From NCBI RefSeq assembly GCF_000154445.1, contig NZ_DS499566.1: 64,000 nt of DNA; one strand, written 5' to 3'. Position numbers and translations under genes: made by a program. Shown piece by piece: positions 19,354-29,096 of this stretch (position 1 is the first letter of the stretch; each line of letters begins with the position of its first letter). A model generated the notes under the pieces. That model was not told the origin of the DNA. It saw nothing but the letters and a program-made list of their open reading frames with translations, and made no database searches. The stretch comes from Intestinibacter bartlettii. Its GTDB lineage: Bacteria; Bacillota; Clostridia; Peptostreptococcales; Peptostreptococcaceae.

Positions 19354-20223
19354 TTAATAAGTTAATATTTCGCAACCGTCTTCAGTTACTAATATCATAT
19401 TTTCCCATTGTGCTGATAATTTTCCGTCATCTGTGTAAGATGTCCATTCATTATCTTGGTCTATATATAATTCATATCCACCTTCGTTTATCATTGGTTC
19501 TATTGTGAATGTCATTCCTGGAACCATAAGAACACCGTCGTTTTCGTTTCCATAGTGGAATACGAATGGATCTTCGTGGAAATCAACACCTATTCCGTGT
19601 CCACCGAAGTCTCTAACTACTGTGTATCCGTTTTTGTGTGCATGTTCTTGTATAGTAGCACCTATTATACCCATTGGAATCCATGGTTTAACATTTGCTA
19701 TTGCCATTTCCATACATTCTTTTGTAACTCTTACAAGTCTGTCAGCTTCTTCGCTAACTTCCCCTATTTTGAACATTCTTGATGCATCTGAATAGTATCC
19801 GTTGTATATTGTTGATACGTCTACGTTTACTATATCTCCTTCTTTAAGAACATCGTCTTCTGATGGTATACCATGACATATTTGGTCATTTATTGATGTA
19901 CAAACACTTTTGGGGAAGCCACCGTATCCAAGTGGAGCAGGTATTGCACCGTGTTCAACTGTGAAGTTGTGAACTATTGTATTTATTTCTTCTGTAGTCA
20001 TACCAGGTTTTATATGTTTTGCAACCTCGTCAAGTACAGCTGTATTTATTTTAGCACTTTCTTTTATTTTTTCTATTTGCTCAGCGTTTTTTATCATATC
20101 TCTAGTTGGAACTTGATAACCAGCTTTTGCGTATTCTTTTAATTTCTCATCGAATTCCATGTGGCATTTTTTATATTTTTCTCCACTGCCACACCAGCAT
20201 TTACTATTTCTTCCTAATAACAT
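19354..20223 (-). CDS. map: Methionine aminopeptidase with N-terminal SEC-C zinc motif
   Basis: Removes the initiator methionine from nascent proteins. Residues 9-21 are a SEC-C motif (CWCGSGEKYKKCH), then a type I MetAP pita-bread domain. Metal ligands are visible: two Asp in VDVSTIYNGYYSDASR, His in GGHGIGVDFHEDP, and Glu in FTIEPM and AQWENM. The 289-residue length is that of the SEC-C-bearing subgroup; such genomes often hold a second, shorter map with the ribosomal genes. It follows the U32 peptidase gene by 11 bases and is likely co-transcribed. Confidence 0.93.
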   Translation of the reverse strand: MLLGRNSKCWCGSGEKYKKCHMEFDEKLKEYAKAGYQVPTRDMIKNAEQIEKIKESAKINTAVLDEVAKHIKPGMTTEEINTIVHNFTVEHGAIPAPLGYGGFPKSVCTSINDQICHGIPSEDDVLKEGDIVNVDVSTIYNGYYSDASRMFKIGEVSEEADRLVRVTKECMEMAIANVKPWIPMGIIGATIQEHAHKNGYTVVRDFGGHGIGVDFHEDPFVFHYGNENDGVLMVPGMTFTIEPMINEGGYELYIDQDNEWTSYTDDGKLSAQWENMILVTEDGCEILTY

Positions 20224-20234
20224 TATTTTCCTCC

Positions 20235-21461
20235 CTAACCCTTAATTATAGGTTTTCTAAGTATATAATTTTTATCAACTTCAATTCCTAATTTCATCTT
20301 AACTATTTGTCTTGCATGTGGAGCAGATTCAATCGGCTCACCATCTTCATTGTACATTTCTAAAATAGTTGTGAACATAGTTTCTTTATAAGGCCCTATT
20401 ACTTCTATATCGTCATTTACAGACATTTTATTTCTTTGTTCTACTATTATATATCCATCATCTAAAACATCTCTTACTATTCCTATAAAGTCGTAATTTC
20501 TTATATATGAAGCTGATTCGTAGTTGTTTGAATTTTTCCCTGGTCTATCAAGGAAGAATCCTGTTGAGAAATCTCTGTGACTTCCCTTTTTAAGTTCGTC
20601 TAACCACATAGGATTAAACTCCCAGTTTTCTGGGTCTTTATAATAAGCATCAATTGCCATTCTGTAAGCTCTTACTGTTGTTGCAACGTAATAAGCTGTT
20701 TTCATACGACCTTCTATTTTTAAACTTGTTATACCGCTATCAAATATTTGTGGTATATATTTAATCATACATAAATCTTTTGTGTTGAAGAAGAATTGGT
20801 AATCTTCGTTGTCTAATACATTTTCATATTCTCCGTCTTTTTCTTCAACTAAGTTGTATTTCCATCTACAAGATTGCGCACAAGATCCTTTATTAGCATC
20901 TCTTCCTGTAGTATAGTTACTTATTACACATTTTCCAGAATAACTCATACACATAGCTCCGTGTATGAAAGCTTCTATATCCATATCTTCTGGAGTGTTT
21001 TCTCTAAGTTGTTTTGTCTCTTCAAAAGACATCTCTCTAGCTGTTACTATTCTTTTTGCACCTTGGTTATACCAGAAGTTTGCAGCAATATAGTTTGATG
21101 TACTTGCTTGAGTACTTATATGTATCTCCATATTTGGATCTACTTTTTTAACTATATTAAATACTCCAGCGTCACTTACTATAACCGCATCTACACCTAT
21201 TTCGCTTAATTCTTTTATATAATCAGTTAAAGCGTCTATATCCTCACTTCTTGGAATTATATTAACTGTTACAAATACTCTTTTTCCCATGCTGTGTGCA
21301 AACTCAACACCCTCTATCATATCTTCTTTTGAGAAGTTTTTAGCTGCAGAACGCATTCCGAAAACTTCTCCACCAATATAAACGGCGTCGGCTCCATATA
21401 TAAAAGCTATTTTTAACTTTTCTAAATCACCAGCAGGAGCTAATAATTCTACTTCTCTCAT
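20235..21461 (-). CDS. U32 family peptidase-like protein, probable tRNA hydroxylation factor
   Basis: A 408-residue U32 protein: N-terminal ELLAPAGDLEKLKIAFIYGADAV, then the signature with clustered cysteines in GAMCMSYSGKCVISNY and KGSCAQSCRWKY, which probably bind an iron-sulfur cluster, then the C-terminal beta domain. It resembles the TrhP/YrrO group that makes 5-hydroxyuridine at tRNA position 34, rather than a true protease; that function is transferred from relatives. First gene of a two-gene unit with map. Confidence 0.88.
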   Translation of the reverse strand: MREVELLAPAGDLEKLKIAFIYGADAVYIGGEVFGMRSAAKNFSKEDMIEGVEFAHSMGKRVFVTVNIIPRSEDIDALTDYIKELSEIGVDAVIVSDAGVFNIVKKVDPNMEIHISTQASTSNYIAANFWYNQGAKRIVTAREMSFEETKQLRENTPEDMDIEAFIHGAMCMSYSGKCVISNYTTGRDANKGSCAQSCRWKYNLVEEKDGEYENVLDNEDYQFFFNTKDLCMIKYIPQIFDSGITSLKIEGRMKTAYYVATTVRAYRMAIDAYYKDPENWEFNPMWLDELKKGSHRDFSTGFFLDRPGKNSNNYESASYIRNYDFIGIVRDVLDDGYIIVEQRNKMSVNDDIEVIGPYKETMFTTILEMYNEDGEPIESAPHARQIVKMKLGIEVDKNYILRKPIIKG

Positions 21462-21587
21462 TGTTTCTCCTTTACTACTTTATAAATATATAAAGTTTTA
21501 TATATTTAATTGTTTTTTATATTAATTACCTCATATATTGTATTTTTAATCATTATTATTACAAATCTTATACTAGATTATAACACA

Positions 21588-21636
21588 AAAATGGTGCTTT
21601 AATACAGTAATTATCTACTGGTATAAAAGCACCATC
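21588..21636 (-). terminator. Terminator of the purine permease gene
   Basis: An ATGGTGCTTT/AAAAGCACCAT stem is followed by five T on the minus strand; the plus-strand side is also T-rich. Confidence 0.8.
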
Positions 21637-21677
21637 TATTTTTATACTATTATACTAGAAGCTCTAGTACTATTATA

Positions 21678-23045
21678 CTACATAAACCATAATTTTAATA
21701 TAAATAAAATAGCTAAAACAATCATAACACCTGAAACGTGTTTTTTATCTTCTTTTTTAGCAATTAAATTATATAATAAATTTATGAATACATAAGATAA
21801 AACTCCTAATGTTAAACCGTCACCTATTGAATAAGTTAAAGCCATTCCACCTATTGTTATAAACGCTGGAACACCTTCAGTTATATTTTCAAATTCTATT
21901 TCTTTAACTGAAGTTAACATTAAGTATCCAACATAGATTAATGCTGGAGCTGTTGCACAAGAAGGTATTGCTATAAATATTGGTGAGAAGAACATAGCTA
22001 TTAAGAATAATACACCTGCTGTTATTGCAGTATATCCAGTTCTTCCGCCTTCAAGAACACCTGTTGAACTTTCAACAAAAGTAGTTACTGTTGAAACACC
22101 TAACCAAGCACCTATAGTAGTTGCTATTGCATCTGAAAGTAAAGCTCTACCAACATTTTCAACTTTTCCATCTTCATCAACCATATTAGCTTTTGAAGCA
22201 ACACCAACAACAGTACCTACAGTATCGAAGAAGTCTACGAATAAGAATGTGCATAATACTGTTATAAAGTTAAATGCTGTTTCTGGATTAGTAATATAAG
22301 TAAAGTCTAATTTATTTACTATTGGAAGTGGTGATTCAAATTTGAATACGCCATTTGGTAGGTATATTCCAAGATTAGCTGCAGCTTCTGGGCTTATTAA
22401 TGCAAATCCCCATGCAAGTAATGAAGAAATAACTATACCTATTAATATAGAGCCTTTTACATTTTTCTTACTTAAAACTGCTGTAACAACTAAACCTATA
22501 CAAGTTATTATAATAGCTGGGTTGAAGTCTCCCATTTCGATTAATGTAGATTCATTTGCTACTACTAAACCGCAGTTTTTTAAACCTATAAATGCTATGA
22601 ATAATCCTATACCACCTGAAACTGCTAATTTTAAGTTCTTTGGAATTGCATTAACTACAGCTTCACGAACTTTAAAAAGTGATAAAATTATAAATATTAT
22701 ACCTTCAACAAATACTGCTGTTAATGCTATATGCCAACTTACTCCCATACCGATTACTACAGTGTAAGCAAAATATGCATTAAGTCCCATACCTGATGCT
22801 AATGCAAATGGCATATTTGCTAGTAATCCCATTAAGAAACAACCTATTGCAGCACCTAAACAAGTAGATGTTACAAGTGCCCCTGCTGGCATTCCTGCTT
22901 CTGATAATATATTAGGGTTGACAGCTATTATGTACGCCATTGTTAAAAATGTTGTTAAACCAGCCATCATTTCTGTTCTTTTGTTAACGTCTTTATTTGT
23001 CAAGATTGGAAACAATTTCTGCATGAATGTTGCATCCTGATTCAT
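21678..23045 (-). CDS. NCS2/AzgA-type guanine-xanthine permease
   Basis: Purine base uptake. The 455-residue protein has 12-14 hydrophobic segments and family motifs: TEMMAGLTTFLTMAYIIAVNP, SGMGLNAYFAYTVV, the Asp-rich FLFVDFFDTVGTVVGVA and the STVTTFVESSTGVLEGGRTG substrate loop. It is close to PbuG of B. subtilis. No purine riboswitch was recognised in the leader, but several TATTCG motifs are present upstream. Single-gene unit. Confidence 0.9.
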   Translation of the reverse strand: MNQDATFMQKLFPILTNKDVNKRTEMMAGLTTFLTMAYIIAVNPNILSEAGMPAGALVTSTCLGAAIGCFLMGLLANMPFALASGMGLNAYFAYTVVIGMGVSWHIALTAVFVEGIIFIILSLFKVREAVVNAIPKNLKLAVSGGIGLFIAFIGLKNCGLVVANESTLIEMGDFNPAIIITCIGLVVTAVLSKKNVKGSILIGIVISSLLAWGFALISPEAAANLGIYLPNGVFKFESPLPIVNKLDFTYITNPETAFNFITVLCTFLFVDFFDTVGTVVGVASKANMVDEDGKVENVGRALLSDAIATTIGAWLGVSTVTTFVESSTGVLEGGRTGYTAITAGVLFLIAMFFSPIFIAIPSCATAPALIYVGYLMLTSVKEIEFENITEGVPAFITIGGMALTYSIGDGLTLGVLSYVFINLLYNLIAKKEDKKHVSGVMIVLAILFILKLWFM

Positions 23046-23378
23046 AAATGATACCTCCCATTTGTTTATTTCGCGAATATTATTTTAAATTATTCGACAA
23101 AAAAAGTCAATAGTACAAATAAATTTTATATAATCAAAATTATTATTCGTATTTCTTGCATATTTTAATAAATCGAGTTTATTCGCTATAATTTTTTATT
23201 TAGTACTGTTATATCTCTATTTTTGACACTTTTAATTTAATTTCATCGTATTATATATAAATTTTTTAAATGGATTTAATGCAAAAAATAAAGGTGCATT
23301 GAGAAATAATTTATTTTATTTTCTCCTCACACCTTTATTTTATGTATAATTAAGTTTTACTTTTTATATAAATTCAGT
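23046..23378 (-). promoter_or_regulatory. Leader of the purine permease with repeated TATTCG-type half sites
   Basis: No gene. On the plus strand, TTCG-containing motifs occur near 23071, 23093, 23147 and 23181; two of them frame an imperfect palindrome at 23074-23096. PurR-type repressors recognise CGAA-bearing boxes upstream of purine genes, so this may be an operator cluster. The radical SAM terminator occupies 23286-23341. Confidence 0.35.
23286..23341 (-). terminator. Terminator of the ECF-S/radical SAM operon
   Basis: AATAAAGGTG/CACCTTTATT arms enclose a long AT-rich loop, followed by a T run on the minus strand. Confidence 0.7.
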
Positions 23379-23978
23379 CTAACCATTTTTAACTCTAACT
23401 CTAAGCGGTATACCAAGTGAATCAGCTAACTCTTGTGACTTACGTATTTCTTCTTCTGATATTTCATCTACTACTGAAAAACATACTTCTTTTAGACAAG
23501 TTTTACAGTCTTTTGCAAAACTAAGCATAGCATCAAATGATTTTATCCCAAATGCAGGTCTTGCAACTTCTAAATACACTTCTTTATTTGGTGCATTTAA
23601 ACTTATTGATACAGCATCTATTACATCTTTAAGCATAACTGCTGTTTTTTTCTTGTGAATTAAATCAGCAAGCCCATTTGTATTTATTCTTATTTTTATA
23701 TCTTTCTTACTTTTTATATATGTAGCAAATTCCACAACTTCATTTATTCTCATTAGAGGTTCGCCATATCCACAAAATACAACTTCTTCATAATCATCTA
23801 AATCGAATTTTTCAAGTTCTGCTTTTAACTCATCTATTGTAGGCTCGTGATCTAGCCAAAGACTATCACTTCCACCCACGCTATCTGTAATATCTCTTAC
23901 GCAAAATACACATTTACAACAACATAAATTTGTTATATTTACGTATAAACTTTTTCCTATTGGATATAATAATGTCAT
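23379..23978 (-). CDS. TatD family-associated radical SAM protein
   Basis: Radical SAM enzyme with the iron-sulfur motif CCCKCVFC (a CxxxCxxC pattern) near residue 19 and the GYGEP SAM-binding loop near residue 90. The short length (199 residues) and opening YPIGKSLYVNITNLC match the small TatD-associated subfamily. The reaction is unknown. It lies 26 bases after the ECF S-component gene; this pairing recurs in clostridia and suggests work on a vitamin-like imported substrate (inference). Confidence 0.82.
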   Translation of the reverse strand: MTLLYPIGKSLYVNITNLCCCKCVFCVRDITDSVGGSDSLWLDHEPTIDELKAELEKFDLDDYEEVVFCGYGEPLMRINEVVEFATYIKSKKDIKIRINTNGLADLIHKKKTAVMLKDVIDAVSISLNAPNKEVYLEVARPAFGIKSFDAMLSFAKDCKTCLKEVCFSVVDEISEEEIRKSQELADSLGIPLRVRVKNG

Positions 23979-24004
23979 TTTTCTCTCCTTAATATTATAA
24001 ATTT

Positions 24005-24535
24005 TTATGCGTTATAAAACTTTTTGAAATTTATTTTATCTAAAACTAAGCCTAATATTATAAATGCTATAAAACTACCAATTGGTTGAATCATACCAAC
24101 TGCAGTAATTGTAAATGCAGCCATTATATTTCCGAAATATAATCCTTCTACAAACATATAAAGTACGCAACAAATTATCCCAGCAAAAAATGCTCCCACA
24201 ACATTTCTCACAGTTATTATTTTATCGCTTTTATTTGAAAAACACAAAACTAAAATTGGTTTTATTATTAATGTTGGTAAAACCCATATAATTGCCCCTG
24301 TTGTCAAATCTGCAAGCCCAGCCCCTATCGCACTACAAGCTATTGCATAAGGCAGTGGAAGTATTGATGCACTCAAATATATAACTGCATCTCCTATATG
24401 AGCATATCCACCGTTTGGAGTTGGAATATGAAGTATATACCCTGTAACTAGACATATTATAGCAGCCAATAATGCTGATGTAACTAAATTTCTTGTTCTT
24501 ACTGATACATTTTTATTTACCTTTACATTCTCCAT
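24005..24535 (-). CDS. ECF transporter S component (TIGR04002-like)
   Basis: A 176-residue membrane protein with five to six helices and the S-component pattern GGYAHIGDAVIYLSA in helix 2-3. The energy-coupling module (EcfA/T) must be encoded elsewhere. The vitamin or metal carried is unknown. It heads a two-gene unit with the radical SAM gene and has a good AGGAGGT site. Two palindromic operator-like sequences lie in its promoter region. Confidence 0.82.
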   Translation of the reverse strand: MENVKVNKNVSVRTRNLVTSALLAAIICLVTGYILHIPTPNGGYAHIGDAVIYLSASILPLPYAIACSAIGAGLADLTTGAIIWVLPTLIIKPILVLCFSNKSDKIITVRNVVGAFFAGIICCVLYMFVEGLYFGNIMAAFTITAVGMIQPIGSFIAFIILGLVLDKINFKKFYNA

Positions 24536-24564
24536 AGAATTACCTCCTAAAAAATTATATTTAG

Positions 24565-24629
24565 ATTGTAATACAATTTTGTATGTAATTGTTGTTTTTT
24601 TCTATTTTTCGCTTTTTGTATTGATACAA
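24565..24629 (-). promoter_or_regulatory. Two palindromic operator-like sites upstream of the ECF-S gene
   Basis: ATTGTAATACAAT (24565-24577) and TTGTATTGATACAA (24616-24629) are near-perfect dyads sharing the half site TTGTA. They bracket the expected promoter. A dedicated repressor is plausible; its identity is unknown. Confidence 0.5.
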
Positions 24630-24640
24630 TTTTTACAACA

Positions 24641-24684
24641 AAATAAGGGCTGGCACCCTATTTCTAGCATACCAGCCCTTATTA
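24641..24684 (-). terminator. Terminator of the response regulator unit
   Basis: An AATAAGGGCTGG/CCAGCCCTTATT stem is followed by a TTTTGTTG tract on the minus strand. Confidence 0.85.
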
Positions 24685-24697
24685 AAAAATATGAATT

Positions 24698-24950
24698 TTA
24701 TTTGAAAGAATTGTCTCTAAAATCGTCATTTTTGACTTCTTTATCTACATGTTCTCTTAATTTTTCGATGATATTCTTCTTCTTTATATTCTTCAACTAA
24801 TTCGTCTTTTTTATCCTCTAAATTTTGCATAACACCTTTTGCTTCACCTTTTAAATCAAAAGCCGTATTTTTTATAGTATGACCTACCTTTTGTATACCT
24901 TCTTTAACATCATCTTTCATATTCTTCATATGTGTTTTTAAACTAGTCAT
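24698..24950 (-). pseudogene. Small charged protein with C-terminal frameshift
   Basis: The ATG at 24950 follows AAGGAGG. The first ~55 codons encode an amphipathic Lys/Glu/Asp-rich helix protein (MKDDVKEGIQKVGHTIKNTA), broadly like stress-induced or YtxH-type proteins. In the original frame it ends at 24741 with an unnatural basic tail. Skipping one base in the GAAGAAGAA tract near 24786 restores a frame reading NIIEKLREHVDKEVKNDDF to a stop at 24698. A one-base insertion therefore probably disrupts the last third. A replication-slippage origin or a sequencing error is possible. Confidence 0.6.
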
Positions 24951-25020
24951 ATTATTACCTCCTTATAGATATTATTATTTTTCCAAAAATAATATAAAAT
25001 ATTTATAAAGAGAACAAAAT

Positions 25021-25689
25021 TTAAATATCTTTTTGAAGCGTATAACCTATTCCTTTTACAGTTTTTATGTACGGTAAAATTATTTTTTTTCTTATATTTT
25101 TAATATGTGCATCAACTATTCTAGTGTCTCCAAAATAATCATATCCCCAAATGCTATCTAATAATTTTTCCCTTGTTACTACCTGTGGATAATTTTCGAT
25201 TAAAGATTTTAAAATATTAAACTCTTTAAGCGTTAAATCAATTATCTTTCCATCAATTTCAGCAGAATATGTCTTCAGATTTAATTTAATTTTTTCAAAA
25301 GTTAGATAAACCCCTGCTTTATCTTCTTTTGACCTTCTTAAAACAGCCTCTATTCTTTTTATTAATAAATTATACGAAAATGGTTTTACAATATAATCAT
25401 CGCATAATAAATCAAAACCTTTTATCTGATCGCTTTCACTACTTAATGCTGTCACAAATATAATAGGGACATCTGACTCTTTTCTTATCATCTTGCACAT
25501 GGAAAACCCATCTAAATTTGGCATTACTATATCTAGAAGTATCAAATTGTAATTTCTGTCTTTATACATCTGTATTCCTTCCAAACCATCATTTGCACAA
25601 TCTACTTTATAACCATTTGAGGTTAAGAATTGCTGTAATAATTGTTGGCTTTTGTAATCATCTTCTACTACTAGTATATACTTCTCCAT
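25021..25689 (-). CDS. OmpR/PhoB-type response regulator, orphan
   Basis: The receiver domain has acidic pocket Asp10/Asp11, phospho-acceptor Asp53 (LLDIVMP) and Lys102 (VKPF). The C-terminal winged helix (residues about 130-220) has the usual LTLKEFNIL and RIVDAHIKNIRKKI elements. No histidine kinase lies nearby, so its partner is unknown. The frameshifted small protein follows 70 bases downstream and may be in the same transcript. Confidence 0.9.
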   Translation of the reverse strand: MEKYILVVEDDYKSQQLLQQFLTSNGYKVDCANDGLEGIQMYKDRNYNLILLDIVMPNLDGFSMCKMIRKESDVPIIFVTALSSESDQIKGFDLLCDDYIVKPFSYNLLIKRIEAVLRRSKEDKAGVYLTFEKIKLNLKTYSAEIDGKIIDLTLKEFNILKSLIENYPQVVTREKLLDSIWGYDYFGDTRIVDAHIKNIRKKIILPYIKTVKGIGYTLQKDI

Positions 25690-26092
25690 CAGTAACCTCC
25701 CTACTCAAAAAAAACTTTATTCTAAATACCAATATATTTTATTTTTTGATTAATACCACCCATTATTTATATTTACGTTTTATACGTTAAAACATATCTT
25801 TAGGTTTATTATAACATATAATTATTTATAATAATTTATGAATTCGTTTTACTTTATTAAATACCAATTCTATTTTATTGTATTTTTGCTACTATATAAT
25901 TTTTTTTATATATATTAAAAGATTGTTAGACTTTGCAATCCAACAATCTTTTGATATTTTGATTCTTATTTAATTTAAATTTTTTAAAGATATTTTTTAT
26001 ATAATTGTTAAAAATTTCTAACTCGTGTCATAGTGAATATTACACTTTATTTTCAAACTTATTGTTTTGGATGTATAAAATATTTTATATCA
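25690..26092. other. Intergenic region between the response regulator and copA
   Basis: AT-rich, with no credible gene. It contains the promoter side of the response regulator and a hairpin at 25917-25952. Confidence 0.5.
25917..25952 (-). terminator. Probable terminator downstream of copA
   Basis: An AAAAGATTGTT/AACAATCTTTT stem lies 140 bases after the copA stop; the T tract on the minus strand is short. Confidence 0.55.
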
Positions 26093-28819
26093 TTAAGCAT
26101 TATAAGGTTTAAACTTTCTTAATCTCAAAGCATTAGATACAACAGACACTGAACTTAAACTCATAGCAGCTGCTGCTATCATTGGATTTAGAAGCGGACC
26201 GCCGAATATATATAAAACTCCAGCAGCAACCGGGATTCCTATTGTATTATAACCAAATGCCCAGAATAAGTTTTGTTTTATATTTCTTATAGTGTCTTTG
26301 CTAAGTTTTATAGCAGTTGGAACATCCATTAAATCATTTTTCATTAAAACAATATCAGCTGATTCAATTGCAACATCAGTACCATTACCTATAGCTATAC
26401 CAATATCTGCTGCAGCAAGAGCAGGAGCGTCATTTATACCGTCACCAACCATAGCGACAAAGTTACCCTCAGCTTGTAATTTCTTAACTTCATTTGATTT
26501 ATCTTGTGGAAGAACTTCTGCTAAAACTATATCTATTCCAACTTGCTTAGCAATTGCATCTGCAGTGTTTTTGTTGTCACCTGTAACCATAGCAACTTTT
26601 ATACCTAAGTTATGTAAAAGCTCAACAGCTCTTTTGCTGCTTTCTTTTACAACATCATTAACTGCAATAATTCCAGCAAGTTCATTTTCTATTGATATAA
26701 ACATAGGAGTTTTACCTTGTTTAGCCAATTCTTCATATTTATTTTCAACTATATCTAAAGATATATTTAAATCCTCCATCATTTTTACATTACCAAGGTT
26801 TATCTTTTTATTGTCGATTACTGCATTTATACCTTTTCCTGTAACTGAGTTGAATTTCTCTACATTAATTAAATTCATATTTTTTTCTTCTGCATATCTA
26901 ACAATAGCCTCACCAAGTGGATGTTCAGATCCTTTTTCAGCTGATGCAGCTAATTTTAATATATAATCTTCGTCATAATCTCCATAAGTTATTATTTCAG
27001 TAACTTTTGGTTTACCTTCAGTGATTGTACCAGTTTTATCGAATATTACTGTATTTACTTTATGTGCAAGTTCTAAAGCAACACTACTTTTTATTAATAT
27101 TCCATTTTCAGCACCCTTACCAGTACCAACCATAATCGCAGTTGGTGTTGCAAGACCAAGTGCACAAGGACAAGCAATTACTAAAACTGATATAAATATT
27201 GTAAGCACGAAAGTCGTATTTTCTTTACCTATAATAGCCCAAAGTAAAGCAGAAATTACAGCAATTGTTATAACAGCTGGCACAAAATACCCTGCCACAG
27301 TATCTGCAAGTTTTGCAATAGGAGCCTTTGTCCCTTGAGCATCCTCAACAAGTTTTATAATTTGAGCAAGAGCAGTATCTTTTCCTACTTTAGTAGCCTC
27401 AAATCTTATAAGACCATTTTTATTTATACTAGCACCAGTAACACTGTCACCAACAGTCTTTTCAACAGGCATACTTTCGCCAGTAAGCATAGATTCATCT
27501 ATTGAAGTATGTCCAAATACGATTTTACCATCTACAGGTATTTTTTCACCAGGTTTTACAACGACTATATCGCCTTCTAAAACCTCATCAATTGAAACCT
27601 CAACTTCTTTATCATCAACCATAATTATCGCAGTCTTAGGTTGTAGACCCATAAGTTTTTTAATAGCTTCAGAAGTTTTACCCTTTGAACGAGATTCTAA
27701 AAACTTACCAAGAAGTATTAAAGCGATTATTATCCCAGCACTTTCAAAATAAAGTTGGTGGTGATGAGACATATGCATTTCCATTGAAGCGCCAGCATTT
27801 CTTATTAAATTTATAGTAGTGTATAAACTATATATAAACGCTGATGATGTACCGATTGCAACTAATGTGTCCATATTTGGACTTCCATGGAATAATGATT
27901 TAAATCCATTTATATAGAATTTGTAACCTACAAGCATAATAGGAACAACTAATACAATTTGTATAAGTGCATAATTTATAATATTTGTCTCTGGACTTAT
28001 GATATTTGGCACTGGCCAAGGTCCAAAAGGTTTCGGAACCATAGGTCCCATCGCAATGTAGAATAGAGGAATTGCAAAACAAATCGCAACTATAAACTTT
28101 CTAAATAAAGTATTTCTCTCTTTATCTTTTCTCTTTTGATCCTCATCTACAGTTTCTTTATTTTCCTCAGTTATCGGCTCATATCCAGCCTTTTCAATTG
28201 CCTTTGTAATTTGAGATAATCTTACTTTGGTTGGGTCATAAGTAATTATCGCCTTTTCAGTTGCTATATTTACGCTAGAATCCTCAACACCATCAAGCTT
28301 CTTAGTCACCCTTTCGACAGCCTTTGAACAAGCAGCACATGTCATACCGTGAACAGTAAGCTCTATTTTTTTATTGTTAGACTCCATAATAGGCTCATAC
28401 CCAGCCTTTATAATAGCGTTATTAATTTCATCAAGAGAAACTTTATTTTCATCATATGAAATAACAGCCTTTTCTGTCGCAATATTTACATTAGATTCCT
28501 TAACACCATCTAACTTTTTAGTAACTCTTTCGACAGCCTTCGCACAAGCCGCACAACTCATGCCTCCAACTTTCATCTCGATTTTCTCTATTTTTTCTTC
28601 CTCTTTAACTAATTTATAACCAGCCTTACTAATCGCCTTTTCCAGCGTATCATAGTCGACCTTATCATCTTCAAACTCTACAGTTAGTTTTTCTGTAGCT
28701 AAATTTACATTTTGGTTTATAACACCATCAAGCTTTCTAACAGCTCTCTCAGCCGCATTAGCACAAGATGCGCATGTCATGCCTTCCACTTTATATGTCT
28801 CTTTCACTATATTGCTCAT
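26093..28819 (-). CDS. copA: Copper-translocating P1B-type ATPase with three heavy-metal domains
   Basis: Exports Cu(I). Three N-terminal HMA domains carry GMTCASC (Cys16/Cys19), GMSCAAC and GMTCAAC; three is more than the usual one or two of Firmicutes. The transmembrane CPC metal site (IACPCALG), phosphorylation motif DKTGT, the P1B HP motif (SEHPLGEAI) and GDGINDAP hinge are all present. A His/Met-rich loop (MEMHMSHHHQLYF) lies between membrane helices on the outer side. No CopZ chaperone or CsoR gene is adjacent, but a CsoR-like operator overlaps the promoter. Confidence 0.95.
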   Translation of the reverse strand: MSNIVKETYKVEGMTCASCANAAERAVRKLDGVINQNVNLATEKLTVEFEDDKVDYDTLEKAISKAGYKLVKEEEKIEKIEMKVGGMSCAACAKAVERVTKKLDGVKESNVNIATEKAVISYDENKVSLDEINNAIIKAGYEPIMESNNKKIELTVHGMTCAACSKAVERVTKKLDGVEDSSVNIATEKAIITYDPTKVRLSQITKAIEKAGYEPITEENKETVDEDQKRKDKERNTLFRKFIVAICFAIPLFYIAMGPMVPKPFGPWPVPNIISPETNIINYALIQIVLVVPIMLVGYKFYINGFKSLFHGSPNMDTLVAIGTSSAFIYSLYTTINLIRNAGASMEMHMSHHHQLYFESAGIIIALILLGKFLESRSKGKTSEAIKKLMGLQPKTAIIMVDDKEVEVSIDEVLEGDIVVVKPGEKIPVDGKIVFGHTSIDESMLTGESMPVEKTVGDSVTGASINKNGLIRFEATKVGKDTALAQIIKLVEDAQGTKAPIAKLADTVAGYFVPAVITIAVISALLWAIIGKENTTFVLTIFISVLVIACPCALGLATPTAIMVGTGKGAENGILIKSSVALELAHKVNTVIFDKTGTITEGKPKVTEIITYGDYDEDYILKLAASAEKGSEHPLGEAIVRYAEEKNMNLINVEKFNSVTGKGINAVIDNKKINLGNVKMMEDLNISLDIVENKYEELAKQGKTPMFISIENELAGIIAVNDVVKESSKRAVELLHNLGIKVAMVTGDNKNTADAIAKQVGIDIVLAEVLPQDKSNEVKKLQAEGNFVAMVGDGINDAPALAAADIGIAIGNGTDVAIESADIVLMKNDLMDVPTAIKLSKDTIRNIKQNLFWAFGYNTIGIPVAAGVLYIFGGPLLNPMIAAAAMSLSSVSVVSNALRLRKFKPYNA

Positions 28820-28934
28820 AAGATTTCCTCCTTACCTTTTATTGTGTACAAAATTTGCACGCTTTAAACATCCTTTTTTATATTTTTTTGATATTTTGTT
28901 AATATATGTTTTATGGATGTCAGGGGATTTAAAA

Positions 28935-28980
28935 ATACCCCTATAGGTATAATAATAAGACATATTGGTGGAAATTTCAA
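28935..28980 (-). promoter_or_regulatory. copA promoter with CsoR-like copper operator
   Basis: Minus-strand -35 TTGAAA (28975-28980), a 17-base spacer and -10 TATTAT (28952-28957). Just downstream, at 28935-28950, is ATACCCCTATAGGTAT, a dyad of the CsoR operator type, placed where a bound repressor would block transcription. Confidence 0.75.
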
Positions 28981-29042
28981 TATCAATTTGATATTTTTTT
29001 GCTTTTTGGGTAAAAGTAAATTTAAAAATATTTATCATTAAT

Positions 29043-29096
29043 AATATATTTATCACAAAGTTGTTAAATAGAATAACAGTATGCAAAACAATACTA
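29043..29096 (-). repeat. Distal end (block B) of dispersed repeat, copy 1
   Basis: Shares TTTATCACAAAGTTGTTAAA and the following ~30 bases with 33541-33595, and closely with 35999-36042. Here it is separated from the rest of its element (30091-30464) by the HNH nuclease gene. Confidence 0.85.
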
